From assembly GCF_003610355.1 (NCBI RefSeq), contig NZ_RAPY01000004.1, positions 496,001 through 560,000 on the forward strand: a stretch of 64,000 nt of DNA. The letters run 5' to 3'. Position numbers and translations under genes: made by a program. Every line of letters starts with the position of its first letter. Position 1 is the stretch's first letter. Source of the DNA: Sphingobacterium detergens. GTDB taxonomy: Bacteria; Bacteroidota; Bacteroidia; Sphingobacteriales; Sphingobacteriaceae. This document shows, piece by piece, positions 53,684 to 62,482 of the stretch. A model generated the notes under the pieces. That model was given only the letters and a program-made list of their open reading frames with translations, ran no database searches and was not told the origin of the DNA.

Positions 53684-54718
53684 ATGAGAAGGAAAACAAC
53701 GCCTTTGATCCTGTTTGCAGGATGGATAGTCTATGTTTTAATTACCATTATAGTTTATGGATACAAGAAGAATGATTGGCTAGGTAGTGCTTATGAGATC
53801 ACTGTTTCTCATGTTATCTCTGCGGGAGTTTTCCTTTTAAATGCACTCTATATTTTTCCAAGATTTTGGGACCAAAACAAATATACAAAGGCAGTTTCAT
53901 TGCTTCTATTAGTACTTGCTTCAAGTATTTTAATTCGCTTTCTATTTGCATTTATAATTTCTCCTTACATTTTCAATGAACCTCTCAGATCTGCTGGGAT
54001 GGAAAAGGACAAACTACTATTGAATTTCTTTTATCAATGGTTAATGTTTTTCCTCTATTCTATTGGGTATTGGCAAGCAACTTCGAAAATAACAATGCAA
54101 CGGAAATTATCAGAGAGTATAGCAGAAGAGTCGGTTAGAAAAGAATTGGAATTAGAAAATGCAGCACTTCGAGCTCAGATAAATCCCCATTTTACTTTCA
54201 ATACGTTGGAACATTTTAGGAGCCAAACTATGGATTCAAATCCAGAAGTTTCTTATGGCATCGGCTGTTTTATGCAAATTCTAAGGGCAGGAATTACAAC
54301 ACCTGACGAGGATGGAAAGGTTCCCTTGATGATAGAGACAAACGCAATAGAAAGTACAATTTTTATATTTAGACAACGCTTTCCCAAAATTAAATTAGAA
54401 CATCAAATAGAAATTAAGGAAGCGGATCAGATAAGAATCTTACCACACATTCTAGTACCAATTGTTGAAAACGCTTTTAAACATGGATCTTATAATGACG
54501 AACAAAAGGCAATACGCATACAACTCTACGCTGATGAATCATTAATTAAGTTACATGTATCCAATAAAAAAGGAAGCCGAATAAAGGATAGTTCAACCGG
54601 TATCGGATTAAGATATGTTAGAAGACATCTTGAATCTGGATATCAAGATAAACACTATCTAATTATCAATGATGAGAAAGAAACCTATTCGGTAGACCTT
54701 ACTATAAATTTAAATTAG
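53684..54718 (+). CDS. LytS/YehU-type membrane histidine kinase
   Basis: The 344-aa protein has four transmembrane helices in residues 8-130 and a short coiled coil. The His_kinase domain has phospho-acceptor His169 in LRAQINPHFTFNTLEHF and N-box ILVPIVENAFKHG (Asn263), and a G-box ends with TGIGLRYVRRHLES. Such kinases pair with LytTR regulators. The usual NPHFLFN reads NPHFTFN. The membrane part, without a periplasmic domain, fits sensing within the membrane, as for peptide signals. The regulator gene follows after 4 bases. Confidence 0.88.
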   Translation: MRRKTTPLILFAGWIVYVLITIIVYGYKKNDWLGSAYEITVSHVISAGVFLLNALYIFPRFWDQNKYTKAVSLLLLVLASSILIRFLFAFIISPYIFNEPLRSAGMEKDKLLLNFFYQWLMFFLYSIGYWQATSKITMQRKLSESIAEESVRKELELENAALRAQINPHFTFNTLEHFRSQTMDSNPEVSYGIGCFMQILRAGITTPDEDGKVPLMIETNAIESTIFIFRQRFPKIKLEHQIEIKEADQIRILPHILVPIVENAFKHGSYNDEQKAIRIQLYADESLIKLHVSNKKGSRIKDSSTGIGLRYVRRHLESGYQDKHYLIINDEKETYSVDLTINLN

Positions 54719-54722
54719 TGAT

Positions 54723-55421
54723 ATGGAGAAAATACAGTGTGTTATTGTTGACGATGAATTAAGCATCCTTAAGACCCTGAAAAGATTTATTCAACAAATT
54801 CCGCAACTTGAGTTAGCAGCAACATTTACCGATTCAGTTGAGGCATTAGAATTCATTCGAAAATCGGACGAATACCTAATTTTTTTAGATATTAGCATGG
54901 ACACTTTATCAGGTCTTGATCTGGCAAAATTGATACCTAATAAAGTTGTATTTATTACTGGACATGCAGAATTTGCCTTAGAATCTTGGAAGCTTGATAA
55001 CGTTTTAGGTTATCTTACTAAACCTGTTTTCTTCGAAGATATAGTAGGTGTACTTAAGAGATTAAGCAATTTTTGGCATAGTGATTACTATAACATCCAG
55101 GTAAATAGTGATAAGTATTTTAGTTATAAGCATGATGATGTGGTGAGTAAAATTGAACTGGACAATATTATTTACATCGAAGCTAATAATAATTATACAA
55201 CCTTCTATCTTGAAGGCAATGTAAAGATTGTTCCTGTAGCAATTTGGGATATTGAAAAAAGTCTGCCGAAGAGCAAATTCATCCGAATCAGTAAATCTGT
55301 TATTGCAAACACCAACAAAATTATTGATGATTCAAAAGAAGTTATTCTCTTAGGAGGTTTTTCAATCAAGCCAGGAAAAGCATATAAAGTAAAGAGTAAA
55401 AAAAGTGGGCTAACTAGTTAG
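54723..55421 (+). CDS. LytTR-type response regulator
   Basis: The 232-aa protein has a receiver domain with Asp10-Asp11, phosphorylated Asp56 (LIFLDISMD) and Lys100 (YLTKPV). The LytTR DNA-binding domain follows (about 130-228: IIYIEANNNYTTFYLEGN, FIRISKSVIANTNKI). It is co-transcribed with the kinase (4-base gap). Bacteroidota RiPP loci often carry such pairs, and by position it likely controls the divergent precursor operon. Confidence 0.9.
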   Translation: MEKIQCVIVDDELSILKTLKRFIQQIPQLELAATFTDSVEALEFIRKSDEYLIFLDISMDTLSGLDLAKLIPNKVVFITGHAEFALESWKLDNVLGYLTKPVFFEDIVGVLKRLSNFWHSDYYNIQVNSDKYFSYKHDDVVSKIELDNIIYIEANNNYTTFYLEGNVKIVPVAIWDIEKSLPKSKFIRISKSVIANTNKIIDDSKEVILLGGFSIKPGKAYKVKSKKSGLTS

Positions 55422-55548
55422 GTTAGGACGATAAATAATCACCTAAAGATTAATCCCACTTAAATATTGGTGTTGAAAATTGGTTTCATTTTTATATTAG
55501 TTTAACTTGCTTACGACTAAAATTATGCCGTGATTTTAGCAGGATCTG

Positions 55549-57543
55549 TTACTTTTTCTTAATGACCAAATGTTGCAGTTTCGGATTTTCGAACATTTTA
55601 CCCATCTCTGAAGCGATAATATTTTCTACGTCACTTTTGATTTGTATGTAGTTCCTTTGGATCATTGCGTTATCAATTTTACGGATTACAGGAATAGGTT
55701 TATAGGCTTTTTCCTCTTTGTTTATAGCATCGAAGTCTGCTTTTATGTTACAATGAAATGCTTTGTGGGCAATTCTTTGCTGCGGTGTATCGGCTACCAT
55801 TCCTACAAATTCACCGGAGCTTAAGCCAGATATTGTAGAGGGAGGAACGGCAAGTTCCAATTGCTTTGATTTACTTATCGATGTGTCTCCGGAATTAATG
55901 GAAAGGCTTGTCCTGTCCTGCATGATCTTACCAATACGGTCGCTGATCTGCTTGGCACTATCACCAATCACCTGTCCTGAAATGATATTTCCAACAGTAT
56001 TGACTATTACTTCTGCCTTATCTTTCCCATAGTCTTTTCGTAACTGGCTAAAGTCCTGGATAACTAAGCAAGTAGAAATTTTATTCGATCTACCGGTGGT
56101 AATGGTTGGGATCACATCTGCAGCCAGGGTAGGAAATTCCTCGAACATGAGCATTAATTTCTCTTTGTCCTTCTGATTGACGATCTTCAACATCCGGTTT
56201 ACATAAAGGGAAATTACAGCACCCAGTGTTTGGGTTTTTTGGGGATTGTTACCCATGCAAACGAGCTTGGGATGCTTGGGATTATTAATGTCGAGCTGAA
56301 AATCATCACCGCTCAACACGTAGTACAGTTGAGGAGAGGCAAGGCGTGCAAGGGCAATTTTCGCACTGGCAATCTGGCCCTCAAGCTGTTCCTTTGCATT
56401 CGCTTTAAAAGCCGAAAGGAATGGATTAATGAGCACGCTAATCTCTGGCTCCAGGCTCAGTACTGAAAATAATTTCTCGTATTCGACCTGGATCAATTCT
56501 ATAACATGGGGCAATGTGCAATACCTGCCGCCCTCATATTTTCTCAAAAACCAGATAACAGCGGTGACAAAATTTATTGGTGATTCCGTGAAAAATTCGC
56601 CTCTCTTGGTTTCCCACGTACGATTTAATCCTACAAGTATGGTAGCGGCGGATTCGGCTGCATCAGTAATGTCAGCCATGCCCATTACATGGAAAACATT
56701 ACAGCGATGGGACCGGGATAGATCATCAAAATTGATAAAGAAACAATCACTGTGTGCGCCGTAACGATGCTTGTTCTTCAGCCAGTGGTTATAGGCAATG
56801 GTTGACAGGTCAGGCCACTTGAAATCATATACAAACATTGTATATGGTGTAGGTGTCTTAGCCAGGCTTTGGGCTAAAAATTCACGAACAAGGAAGGCCG
56901 TCTTACCGGCTCCCGGACTACCGGCAAGAATACAGGCACGTTGGGGAGAGACGATAGAAACATAGGATTTTCGGATCTTTCCGCGAAGGTTATAGGTGGC
57001 CTCCAGGTTGATCGAATATTCATTGAGCAACAAACGTTCTTCCTGGGGGAAAGTCTCATTTTCGGTATTAAAAATATCGTTGTTGAGCTTGACTTTAATG
57101 ATCCGCGTTATTACCGTTGCACCGCTAAGGATGAGTAGGAAGCCGATGGATGTTATACCAATATAGATAATCGCCTGGGCGCTTATATCCATACGGGGCA
57201 GCAGTATAAGGAAGCTCAAAAAATAGAGCAATAAGCCTGTAACCATATAAGCAATAGCCGTTTTATGGTTGGCTTTTTCATCCTTTCGTCCCTTTATGCC
57301 AAGCATTGAAATGAAGAGTAAGCCCAATGCTATTACTTTGGAATAAAGAAAACTATTGAATAGTCCCGTGTTGCGGATATTGCCTAAAAGCTTCTCTGTA
57401 AAAGGAGGGGCGAAGTCCCAATGGACGAATGCCCGGTATAAATAATAATAAAAATGGATAACCAAAATGGTTATTGCCATTAACCTTGTCATATCGACGA
57501 TCTTGCGCATGGCATGTTCGTTCTCACCTGTCTGTAGAGCCAT
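55549..57543 (-). CDS. Type IV coupling protein (TraG/VirD4 family, Bacteroidetes MobC)
   Basis: The 664-aa protein has four transmembrane helices in residues 20-150, Walker A AGSPGAGKTAF (207-217), and a Walker B stretch in KLMLMFEEFPTLAADVIPTI. It is the ring ATPase that hands relaxase-bound DNA to the mating channel. It lies 45 bases downstream of the relaxase gene on the same strand, in the usual order relaxosome protein, relaxase, coupling protein. No mating-pair tra genes follow on this strand. Confidence 0.9.
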   Translation of the reverse strand: MALQTGENEHAMRKIVDMTRLMAITILVIHFYYYLYRAFVHWDFAPPFTEKLLGNIRNTGLFNSFLYSKVIALGLLFISMLGIKGRKDEKANHKTAIAYMVTGLLLYFLSFLILLPRMDISAQAIIYIGITSIGFLLILSGATVITRIIKVKLNNDIFNTENETFPQEERLLLNEYSINLEATYNLRGKIRKSYVSIVSPQRACILAGSPGAGKTAFLVREFLAQSLAKTPTPYTMFVYDFKWPDLSTIAYNHWLKNKHRYGAHSDCFFINFDDLSRSHRCNVFHVMGMADITDAAESAATILVGLNRTWETKRGEFFTESPINFVTAVIWFLRKYEGGRYCTLPHVIELIQVEYEKLFSVLSLEPEISVLINPFLSAFKANAKEQLEGQIASAKIALARLASPQLYYVLSGDDFQLDINNPKHPKLVCMGNNPQKTQTLGAVISLYVNRMLKIVNQKDKEKLMLMFEEFPTLAADVIPTITTGRSNKISTCLVIQDFSQLRKDYGKDKAEVIVNTVGNIISGQVIGDSAKQISDRIGKIMQDRTSLSINSGDTSISKSKQLELAVPPSTISGLSSGEFVGMVADTPQQRIAHKAFHCNIKADFDAINKEEKAYKPIPVIRKIDNAMIQRNYIQIKSDVENIIASEMGKMFENPKLQHLVIKKK

Positions 57544-57588
57544 TTTTTTCCGATCTTTAATTCTTAATTCTGTTTCTTGATTCTAACC

Positions 57589-58869
57589 CTAATGCTTAAT
57601 TCTTAACTGTTTCTTTTTCTTTTTTGCCGATAATTCATAAGGCAAATAGTTATAGTCCCGCTCCACCTGAAACATGATCTGCATAAGGCTTTCGGAACTA
57701 TCTTCGTGACGGGGATTAAAGGGAGCAGGAGTAAATCCATTACTGTCAGCAATGGATTTGACTTTGTTTGTTTGAAGTTTAAAGGAGACGTGGTTAAGGT
57801 CTTTTTTTATACCGGTTGTCTCACCGGAACGCAGCAATATTGCGGCAGCGCCGTATATATCACCCAATGCACTACCATTAAAAACACAACTGTTTTTATG
57901 ATCTACAAAGGTTATCCCGAATACCCGACCGTCTTTCGTATGGCGCAGTACGGTGTCAATACCTTCAGCGCGAAGCTCCCTGATAAAAGGCTTAAGACCA
58001 GCTTGACCGTTATTAAATAGCGCAAAATCAATAGTAACTTTTACTTTAGATTTTAGGGGTAAACGTGCTTTCTTATTTTTTGAAAAAGTGGCCCCCAGAG
58101 TTTTTAAGGTAGGGCTTCCAAAGATGGAACTAGCCTTAATCGGCGTTCCGATCAATGTGCCATCTTCTTTTTTTATACGGTATACCAGACCTTTATTTTT
58201 ATACATCCTGGAATCCTTCTCGCCGGGTTCTGCGCTAACATTATAGAGGCTGAGCACAGCATTCAGCTCCCCCAGGGAGGTGAATTTATAGTCATTAAGG
58301 ACGGTATTTAATACGCCGGTAATAGCCCGTTTCGTAGAGGATTTACCATATTCCAATTTGGCATTGACGGCCTGCAGTTCATAAGCTGAAAGCCTGGCCT
58401 GTTCTGATGCTTTAATTAAATTATATTCAATTTCCAATTCCTTCCTGGCTTTTTCAGAAAGTACTTTACCGATATTATGCAGGGGTATCCGTTTACCATC
58501 GGCTTTGATGTTCGTAGTCAGGATATGCACATGAGGATGCCCTGCATCAAAGTGCTGATACAATAGATAAGGCTGTTCTGCAAAGCCTATCTTTTGGAGA
58601 TAGGCACCTGCTATTTCCTTAAGCAGCTCCTGGCTATGACTTTCCTGCGGGGGGAAATTTAAGGAGATATGCACCGCATTAACCTTCGTTCGCTCGTTTA
58701 AATCTGCTAGTTTCTGAAGCCTGCCCAGCTTCTGATTAAAGGTGAGGCGGTCGGCATCTTTGAGGTAATAAGGGGCATCAATACATGTCGCAACCCCTTC
58801 TTTTACCTTCTGTTCGTTATAGTTCAAAACCCTGCGCAGGCTACTGGCGACATGGACGACCGCTACCAT
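57589..58869 (-). CDS. Relaxase/mobilization nuclease (MobB-like, MOBP)
   Basis: The 426-aa protein has relaxase motif III in LYQHFDAGHPHVHILTTN (His106, His111, His113, His115), the metal-binding His triad, and an N-terminal NYNEQKV whose Tyr17 is a candidate nicking residue. It nicks the element at oriT and leads the strand into the recipient. Its start overlaps the upstream relaxosome gene by seven bases. The most likely oriT lies at 59250-59432. Confidence 0.9.
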   Translation of the reverse strand: MVAVVHVASSLRRVLNYNEQKVKEGVATCIDAPYYLKDADRLTFNQKLGRLQKLADLNERTKVNAVHISLNFPPQESHSQELLKEIAGAYLQKIGFAEQPYLLYQHFDAGHPHVHILTTNIKADGKRIPLHNIGKVLSEKARKELEIEYNLIKASEQARLSAYELQAVNAKLEYGKSSTKRAITGVLNTVLNDYKFTSLGELNAVLSLYNVSAEPGEKDSRMYKNKGLVYRIKKEDGTLIGTPIKASSIFGSPTLKTLGATFSKNKKARLPLKSKVKVTIDFALFNNGQAGLKPFIRELRAEGIDTVLRHTKDGRVFGITFVDHKNSCVFNGSALGDIYGAAAILLRSGETTGIKKDLNHVSFKLQTNKVKSIADSNGFTPAPFNPRHEDSSESLMQIMFQVERDYNYLPYELSAKKKKKQLRIKH

Positions 58870-59249
58870 TGATCACTGATTTTTTCCAGTGAATTATTGA
58901 TAGCAGCCACACTTTTATAGAAGCTTTTTTTATCGAGTTCCCAGGTGAGTAACCAACCCTCAACCTGATTTAAATCCCTTAGCGTGTGCAGTCTTTTAAC
59001 GGCCTGGTTGAGGTTATTTCCTGCCGCATTCAGCTCTATTCTGAGCTTTGCCAGCTCAGTAATTAAATCCTCTGTGGACTGGTTCCTGACCTTTCCGATC
59101 ATGGGTTTTGCCAGGATAATTTTGCGGATATAGGAGCTTATTTTTTGCTCCGTTGTCCTGGAAAATTGCTTCTTAATGAAGTTATGTTCCTGTTCTGTAA
59201 GGCGGACATGCAGCCATTTTTCCCTGTTGTTTTTTTGTTCACTCATCAC
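58863..59249 (-). CDS. Relaxosome accessory protein (MobA-like)
   Basis: The 128-aa protein begins with a ribbon-helix-helix-like segment, REKWLHVRLTEQEHNFIKKQ, then RTTEQKISSYIRKIILAK and helices ending LRIELNAAGNNLNQAVKRLH. This is the pattern of plasmid mobilization proteins that bind oriT and recruit relaxase. The seven-base overlap with the relaxase gene shows co-translation. Confidence 0.88.
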   Translation of the reverse strand: MMSEQKNNREKWLHVRLTEQEHNFIKKQFSRTTEQKISSYIRKIILAKPMIGKVRNQSTEDLITELAKLRIELNAAGNNLNQAVKRLHTLRDLNQVEGWLLTWELDKKSFYKSVAAINNSLEKISDQW

Positions 59250-59432
59250 TTATCATTTTCACTGTTAAAAAAATCAATCACTTAAGGCAATGGCCTACGA
59301 CTCCGGAGTAAAGGCCAACAATACCCCGTTGTGAAACAACGGTACATCTAGCCGATTACAGGGCCATTAGGTAATCGCCACCGCCACCGGTTTAGCGGGG
59401 GCCCCTTTAGGGTTCATTATTGATGAAAACCG
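59250..59432. other. Candidate oriT region
   Basis: 183 bases between the relaxosome gene and the primase-like gene with two nested or adjacent inverted repeats: GGCCT-ACG-ACTCCGGAGT-AA-AGGCC (59292-59316), whose centre is a 10-bp palindrome, and CCGTTGT-GAA-ACAACGG (59326-59342). A GC-rich tract (CACCGCCACCGG) follows. Position directly upstream of mob genes and inverted repeats are the usual signs of oriT. The nick site cannot be placed. Confidence 0.6.
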
Positions 59433-60332
59433 TCAGGTTTTGCCTTGCTCGTCTGAAGGGCTTTGCATAGTAGGAAGGGGGCAACCGATCAATAAATCGT
59501 TGAGGTCTTTATATGCGTGGTAAATGCCGGAATAAGATATAAATGCCGGGCCGGTCTTTAATGCAATATCGGTGGCGGACTTTCCGGCTTTGTCATTGTC
59601 GAGGTAAAGAAAAACTTTGCTATAAGTTTTCATAAAGTCCAGGTGCTTTTCAAAGAAGCTAAGGCTGTTTAGAATGAGGTAGTCTGTTTGTGCAGCAACA
59701 GTACCATCAAAGAGTTTGAGAAAGGAAAGGAAGTCAAGGAAACCTTCGAAAACAGATAAGGTTGCATATCCGTTTCTAAAGAGCTTTATATCCTTTGGGC
59801 TGGAGCTGCATTTAAAGAAGACATTACGGATTTCAAAACCGCCAGAATTGTTTTTAAAACCTATACCGAAAAAAATTTTCCCGTTTATGGTATATCGAAC
59901 CTGTTGGCAGTACGTTGCTGCCAGGTTAAGATCAATACCCCGCTTGTCAAGATAGGATATAAGGGGGAATAGATACAAAGGCTCTGTTGCGGTAATCTCG
60001 ATCCGGCTTTCAGGCGGAGGAATAAAAGATTTTTCGATAGGAGTGATTAAACCGGTTCCCTCAAAACTATGGAGCAATGCTTTGACAGAGCAATTAAAAT
60101 ATAGCATGGCGAAGTCGATCACACCGCCACCCTTTCCGATGCCGAAATCATACCATTGGTTTAGCTGTTGATTTATTTTAAATGAAGCTGTTTGCTCTAT
60201 GCGGAGCGGGGAAAGATACCAATAATTACACCCTTTTATTTTTTGTGGTTTGTATCCCAATGTTTCCAGGTATACAACCAGATCCATTTCATTTACCTGC
60301 GCACAGGTTATGCGTCTTCTTGCTGATCTCAT
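59433..60332 (-). CDS. CHC2/Toprim primase-like protein
   Basis: The 299-aa protein has an N-terminal CHC2-like fold (CNYWYLSPLRIEQTASFKIN, then QWYDFGIGKGGGVIDFAMLY) and a Toprim domain with SVFEGFLDFLSF and the metal site KVFLYLDNDKAGK. In true DnaG zinc fingers the loop carries Cys residues (CFGCG); here the place reads DFGIGKGGG with none, so zinc may be absent. Toprim primase-like proteins are common on Bacteroidota conjugative elements and may prime the transferred strand. Confidence 0.85.
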   Translation of the reverse strand: MRSARRRITCAQVNEMDLVVYLETLGYKPQKIKGCNYWYLSPLRIEQTASFKINQQLNQWYDFGIGKGGGVIDFAMLYFNCSVKALLHSFEGTGLITPIEKSFIPPPESRIEITATEPLYLFPLISYLDKRGIDLNLAATYCQQVRYTINGKIFFGIGFKNNSGGFEIRNVFFKCSSSPKDIKLFRNGYATLSVFEGFLDFLSFLKLFDGTVAAQTDYLILNSLSFFEKHLDFMKTYSKVFLYLDNDKAGKSATDIALKTGPAFISYSGIYHAYKDLNDLLIGCPLPTMQSPSDEQGKT

Positions 60333-60481
60333 AGCTCACAATTTTCCTTTCACTGATCCTTAAGTGATACAAAACTAGCAGAGCAGATTTGAATTTACAT
60401 TCCCTGGCTAAATTCTATACAGGTGAAGCCGGAGCGGATTTACTAATTTCGTAAAGTGGTGTAGGATAAAAAAACGTGCGT

Positions 60482-60766
60482 ATGAAAACAAAAAATGAGA
60501 TTACAGGAATGCTTGGCATCCTGGTTAGTGTGCCTGGTATGGAAGACACCGTAAAGATCAACCTGAGCTTACAAAGGAAACAGGTAATGTTACTAAGTAA
60601 TGTGATCCGGGAAGGAATGAAAACGGATCAGGGGATGGTCGGTGATCTGCTGGCAGTACTAGATCCGGAATGCAGTAAGGAATTAGTTCGCATTTCTGCA
60701 GACCTGGATGAAAAGGCGGGGTTATCGGATCTTCAGCAGAAAGTGAAGCAATTTAGCGAACACTAA
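60482..60766 (+). CDS. Small conserved mobile-element protein, unknown
   Basis: ATG 60482 is chosen over GTG 60476. The ~94-aa product reads NEITGMLGILVSVPGMEDTV, KINLSLQRKQVMLLSNVIRE and ends in helices (SDLQQKVKQFSEH). It is divergent from the primase-like gene and ends at a bidirectional terminator. No family is recognised; base composition matches the transfer genes. Confidence 0.6.
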   Translation: MKTKNEITGMLGILVSVPGMEDTVKINLSLQRKQVMLLSNVIREGMKTDQGMVGDLLAVLDPECSKELVRISADLDEKAGLSDLQQKVKQFSEH

Positions 60767-60770
60767 AAAA

Positions 60771-60794
60771 GTGTGCGGGAAAGAGCCCGCACAC
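60771..60794. terminator. Bidirectional terminator
   Basis: GTGTGCGGG-AAAGAG-CCCGCACAC, a perfect 9-bp GC-rich stem preceded by A6 and followed by T5. It separates the convergent small gene and radC-like gene and works in both directions. Confidence 0.9.
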
Positions 60795-60797
60795 TTT

Positions 60798-61268
60798 TTA
60801 AATTATTCCTTCTTCTGAAAAGGAATAATAAGAAAATGGGGTTATGATAAGGTGATCTAAAACCTTAATATCTAAAATTTCACCAGCTTGTATGAGCTTT
60901 CGAGTAATATTAATATCAGCCTGACTCGGTGTCAGATTTAACGATGGATGGTTATGGGCAATGATTATGGCATGAGCTCTTGTTTTTAGAGCTGCTGTAA
61001 AGATCAGTTTAGGATCAATAATGGTTGCGTTGAGTCCGCCTTTGCTTACTCTGAAAATTCCATGTGCTCTTTTTGAGGTGGATAATAATAAAATGGAAAA
61101 CTCCTCCTGGAGTTCTATAGTATCCATATTCCAATTTTCAATGAATAGATTATAGGCATCAACTGACTTGTTTACACTGGGTTGTTGATCCACGGGAACT
61201 TTAGAGTGATAGGTGAGTCCTATAACAGGGACTTTTTTGTTTAGCGGAAGAATTTTTGAAGGTTCCAT
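60798..61268 (-). CDS. RadC/JAB-domain protein
   Basis: The 156-aa protein has the JAMM motif: IIIAHNHPSLNLTPSQADINITRKL, with HxHPS...S..D metal ligands, and ends LDHLIITPFSYYSFSEEG. It lacks the N-terminal helix-hairpin-helix of chromosomal RadC. Short JAB proteins of this kind are frequent on conjugative elements and plasmids, where the role is unknown. It stops at the terminator at 60771-60794. Confidence 0.88.
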   Translation of the reverse strand: MEPSKILPLNKKVPVIGLTYHSKVPVDQQPSVNKSVDAYNLFIENWNMDTIELQEEFSILLLSTSKRAHGIFRVSKGGLNATIIDPKLIFTAALKTRAHAIIIAHNHPSLNLTPSQADINITRKLIQAGEILDIKVLDHLIITPFSYYSFSEEGII

Positions 61269-61549
61269 AATACAAGATTTTTTTTGAAAAATGTTTATGG
61301 AACATTTTTTGGACTGGCCGGATCAAGGGCAAAAGGAAGCGGAATAAAGGATGGCTTTTTTGCGTTGGATCGTGTTTATGCCGAACACTTTTGAACGCTA
61401 CAGAACGGCAGGCCGAACTTCGTATAAAAAACATACTCAAACCAGATTAGAATTAAAAATAAACTAATCAATCAAATTCTTTATTGCTGAAAATAACCAC
61501 ATGGAATTTCAATAATGTAAAAATGGCAGCATAGCTGCACCCAATACAA

Positions 61550-61593
61550 CCGCAAAAGCCGTCACCCAGGCACGCAGGTGGCGGCTTTTGCGG
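61550..61593. other. Large GC-rich hairpin in noncoding DNA
   Basis: CCGCAAAAGCCGTCACC and GGTGGCGGCTTTTGCGG form a 17-bp stem with one T-G wobble around a 10-base loop (61567-61576). It lies in the 438-base noncoding stretch 61269-61706; a smaller hairpin, GCAGC-ATA-GCTGC, is at 61527-61539. No T tract follows, so terminator activity is doubtful. A single-strand origin, attachment-site structure or structured RNA are alternatives. Confidence 0.7.
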
Positions 61594-61706
61594 CCCGTTA
61601 AAGGCCATTATTTCATATTGATGAGGGTTTGTTCGCTAAGAGAAAGAAAGGGGCTTAAAAGACGGGAAAACAGGCAAGACGAATATTGTTCACCTTGCCT
61701 TATTGT

Positions 61707-61943
61707 TTAAGCCCAAATGACAATTGCAATACCCAATAAGATAACGATGTTTGCTGCCCATTTAAACAGGACTTCCAAAATGGGGATTATTTCAGATTGT
61801 GCATAGTTCTTATAAGAATAGGTTTTATAGCCTACCCGACGTTTAAAACGGTTCCTTCTGATAATGAGGCGGACCAATACACCTAGAACAATAAATATCC
61901 ATCCATAAGTGTGTGAGCTGAATACCTGGGCAAGTAAAATCAT
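61707..61943 (-). CDS. Small two-TM protein of mobile element
   Basis: The 78-aa product has two transmembrane helices (YGWIFIVLGVLVRLIIR and WAANIVILLGIAIVIWA) joined by a basic loop with RRNRFKRRVGYKTYSYKNY. No family is recognised. It is 31 bases downstream of the next gene on the same strand, within the transfer-region cluster. Confidence 0.6.
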   Translation of the reverse strand: MILLAQVFSSHTYGWIFIVLGVLVRLIIRRNRFKRRVGYKTYSYKNYAQSEIIPILEVLFKWAANIVILLGIAIVIWA

Positions 61944-61974
61944 AACTATTTCATTTAAGCAAAAGGTGACTAAA

Positions 61975-62421
61975 TTAAAAATCTTCTTCGATTCGTTTTG
62001 GATTGGGTTGTATCAATTCCAAATTGTCCCATACAAAGTTAAAAATTTCTGCTATCTGTTTGTCTGATAGTTTTTTTAGCAAGACAACATCTCGGTATGC
62101 ATTGTGGATTTTAATTTCGCGACTTGATGAATTACCACTAGCAATTTTGCAGGTACTTTGTTTGCTTCTTATACAGATATGTAATTTGACACTGCTATAG
62201 TTATCCAAGCCAACCACAAGTGTTTCATCCAAATGGATACCACCTGGAAATGCCTTATTAATTTGTGGGTCTTCAAATTTTATTTGGGCAAGGCAGTTGA
62301 AACGATCCATGCCTACATGTGCTGCTACCTTTTGAGCATACGTAATATGTTCAATTTTACCTTTTGGATATTCTAAACCATGCAGAAGGCTCTCAATACT
62401 AAATTTGAATTTTGATTTCAT
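61975..62421 (-). CDS. Conserved mobile-element protein, unknown
   Basis: The 148-aa protein has no recognised domain: FKFSIESLLHGLEYPKGKIE, HVGMDRFNCLAQIKFEDP, AYRDVVLLKKLSDKQIAEIF. The beta-strands followed by two helices suggest a compact cytoplasmic protein. It lies 61 bases downstream of the ParB-type gene and may be in the same operon. Confidence 0.55.
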   Translation of the reverse strand: MKSKFKFSIESLLHGLEYPKGKIEHITYAQKVAAHVGMDRFNCLAQIKFEDPQINKAFPGGIHLDETLVVGLDNYSSVKLHICIRSKQSTCKIASGNSSSREIKIHNAYRDVVLLKKLSDKQIAEIFNFVWDNLELIQPNPKRIEEDF

Positions 62422-62482
62422 AACGTAAATGTTTAAGATTAAAATTTGCGCTCCTTGTCCGGCTGCGCCCCCGGCGTTTTAT

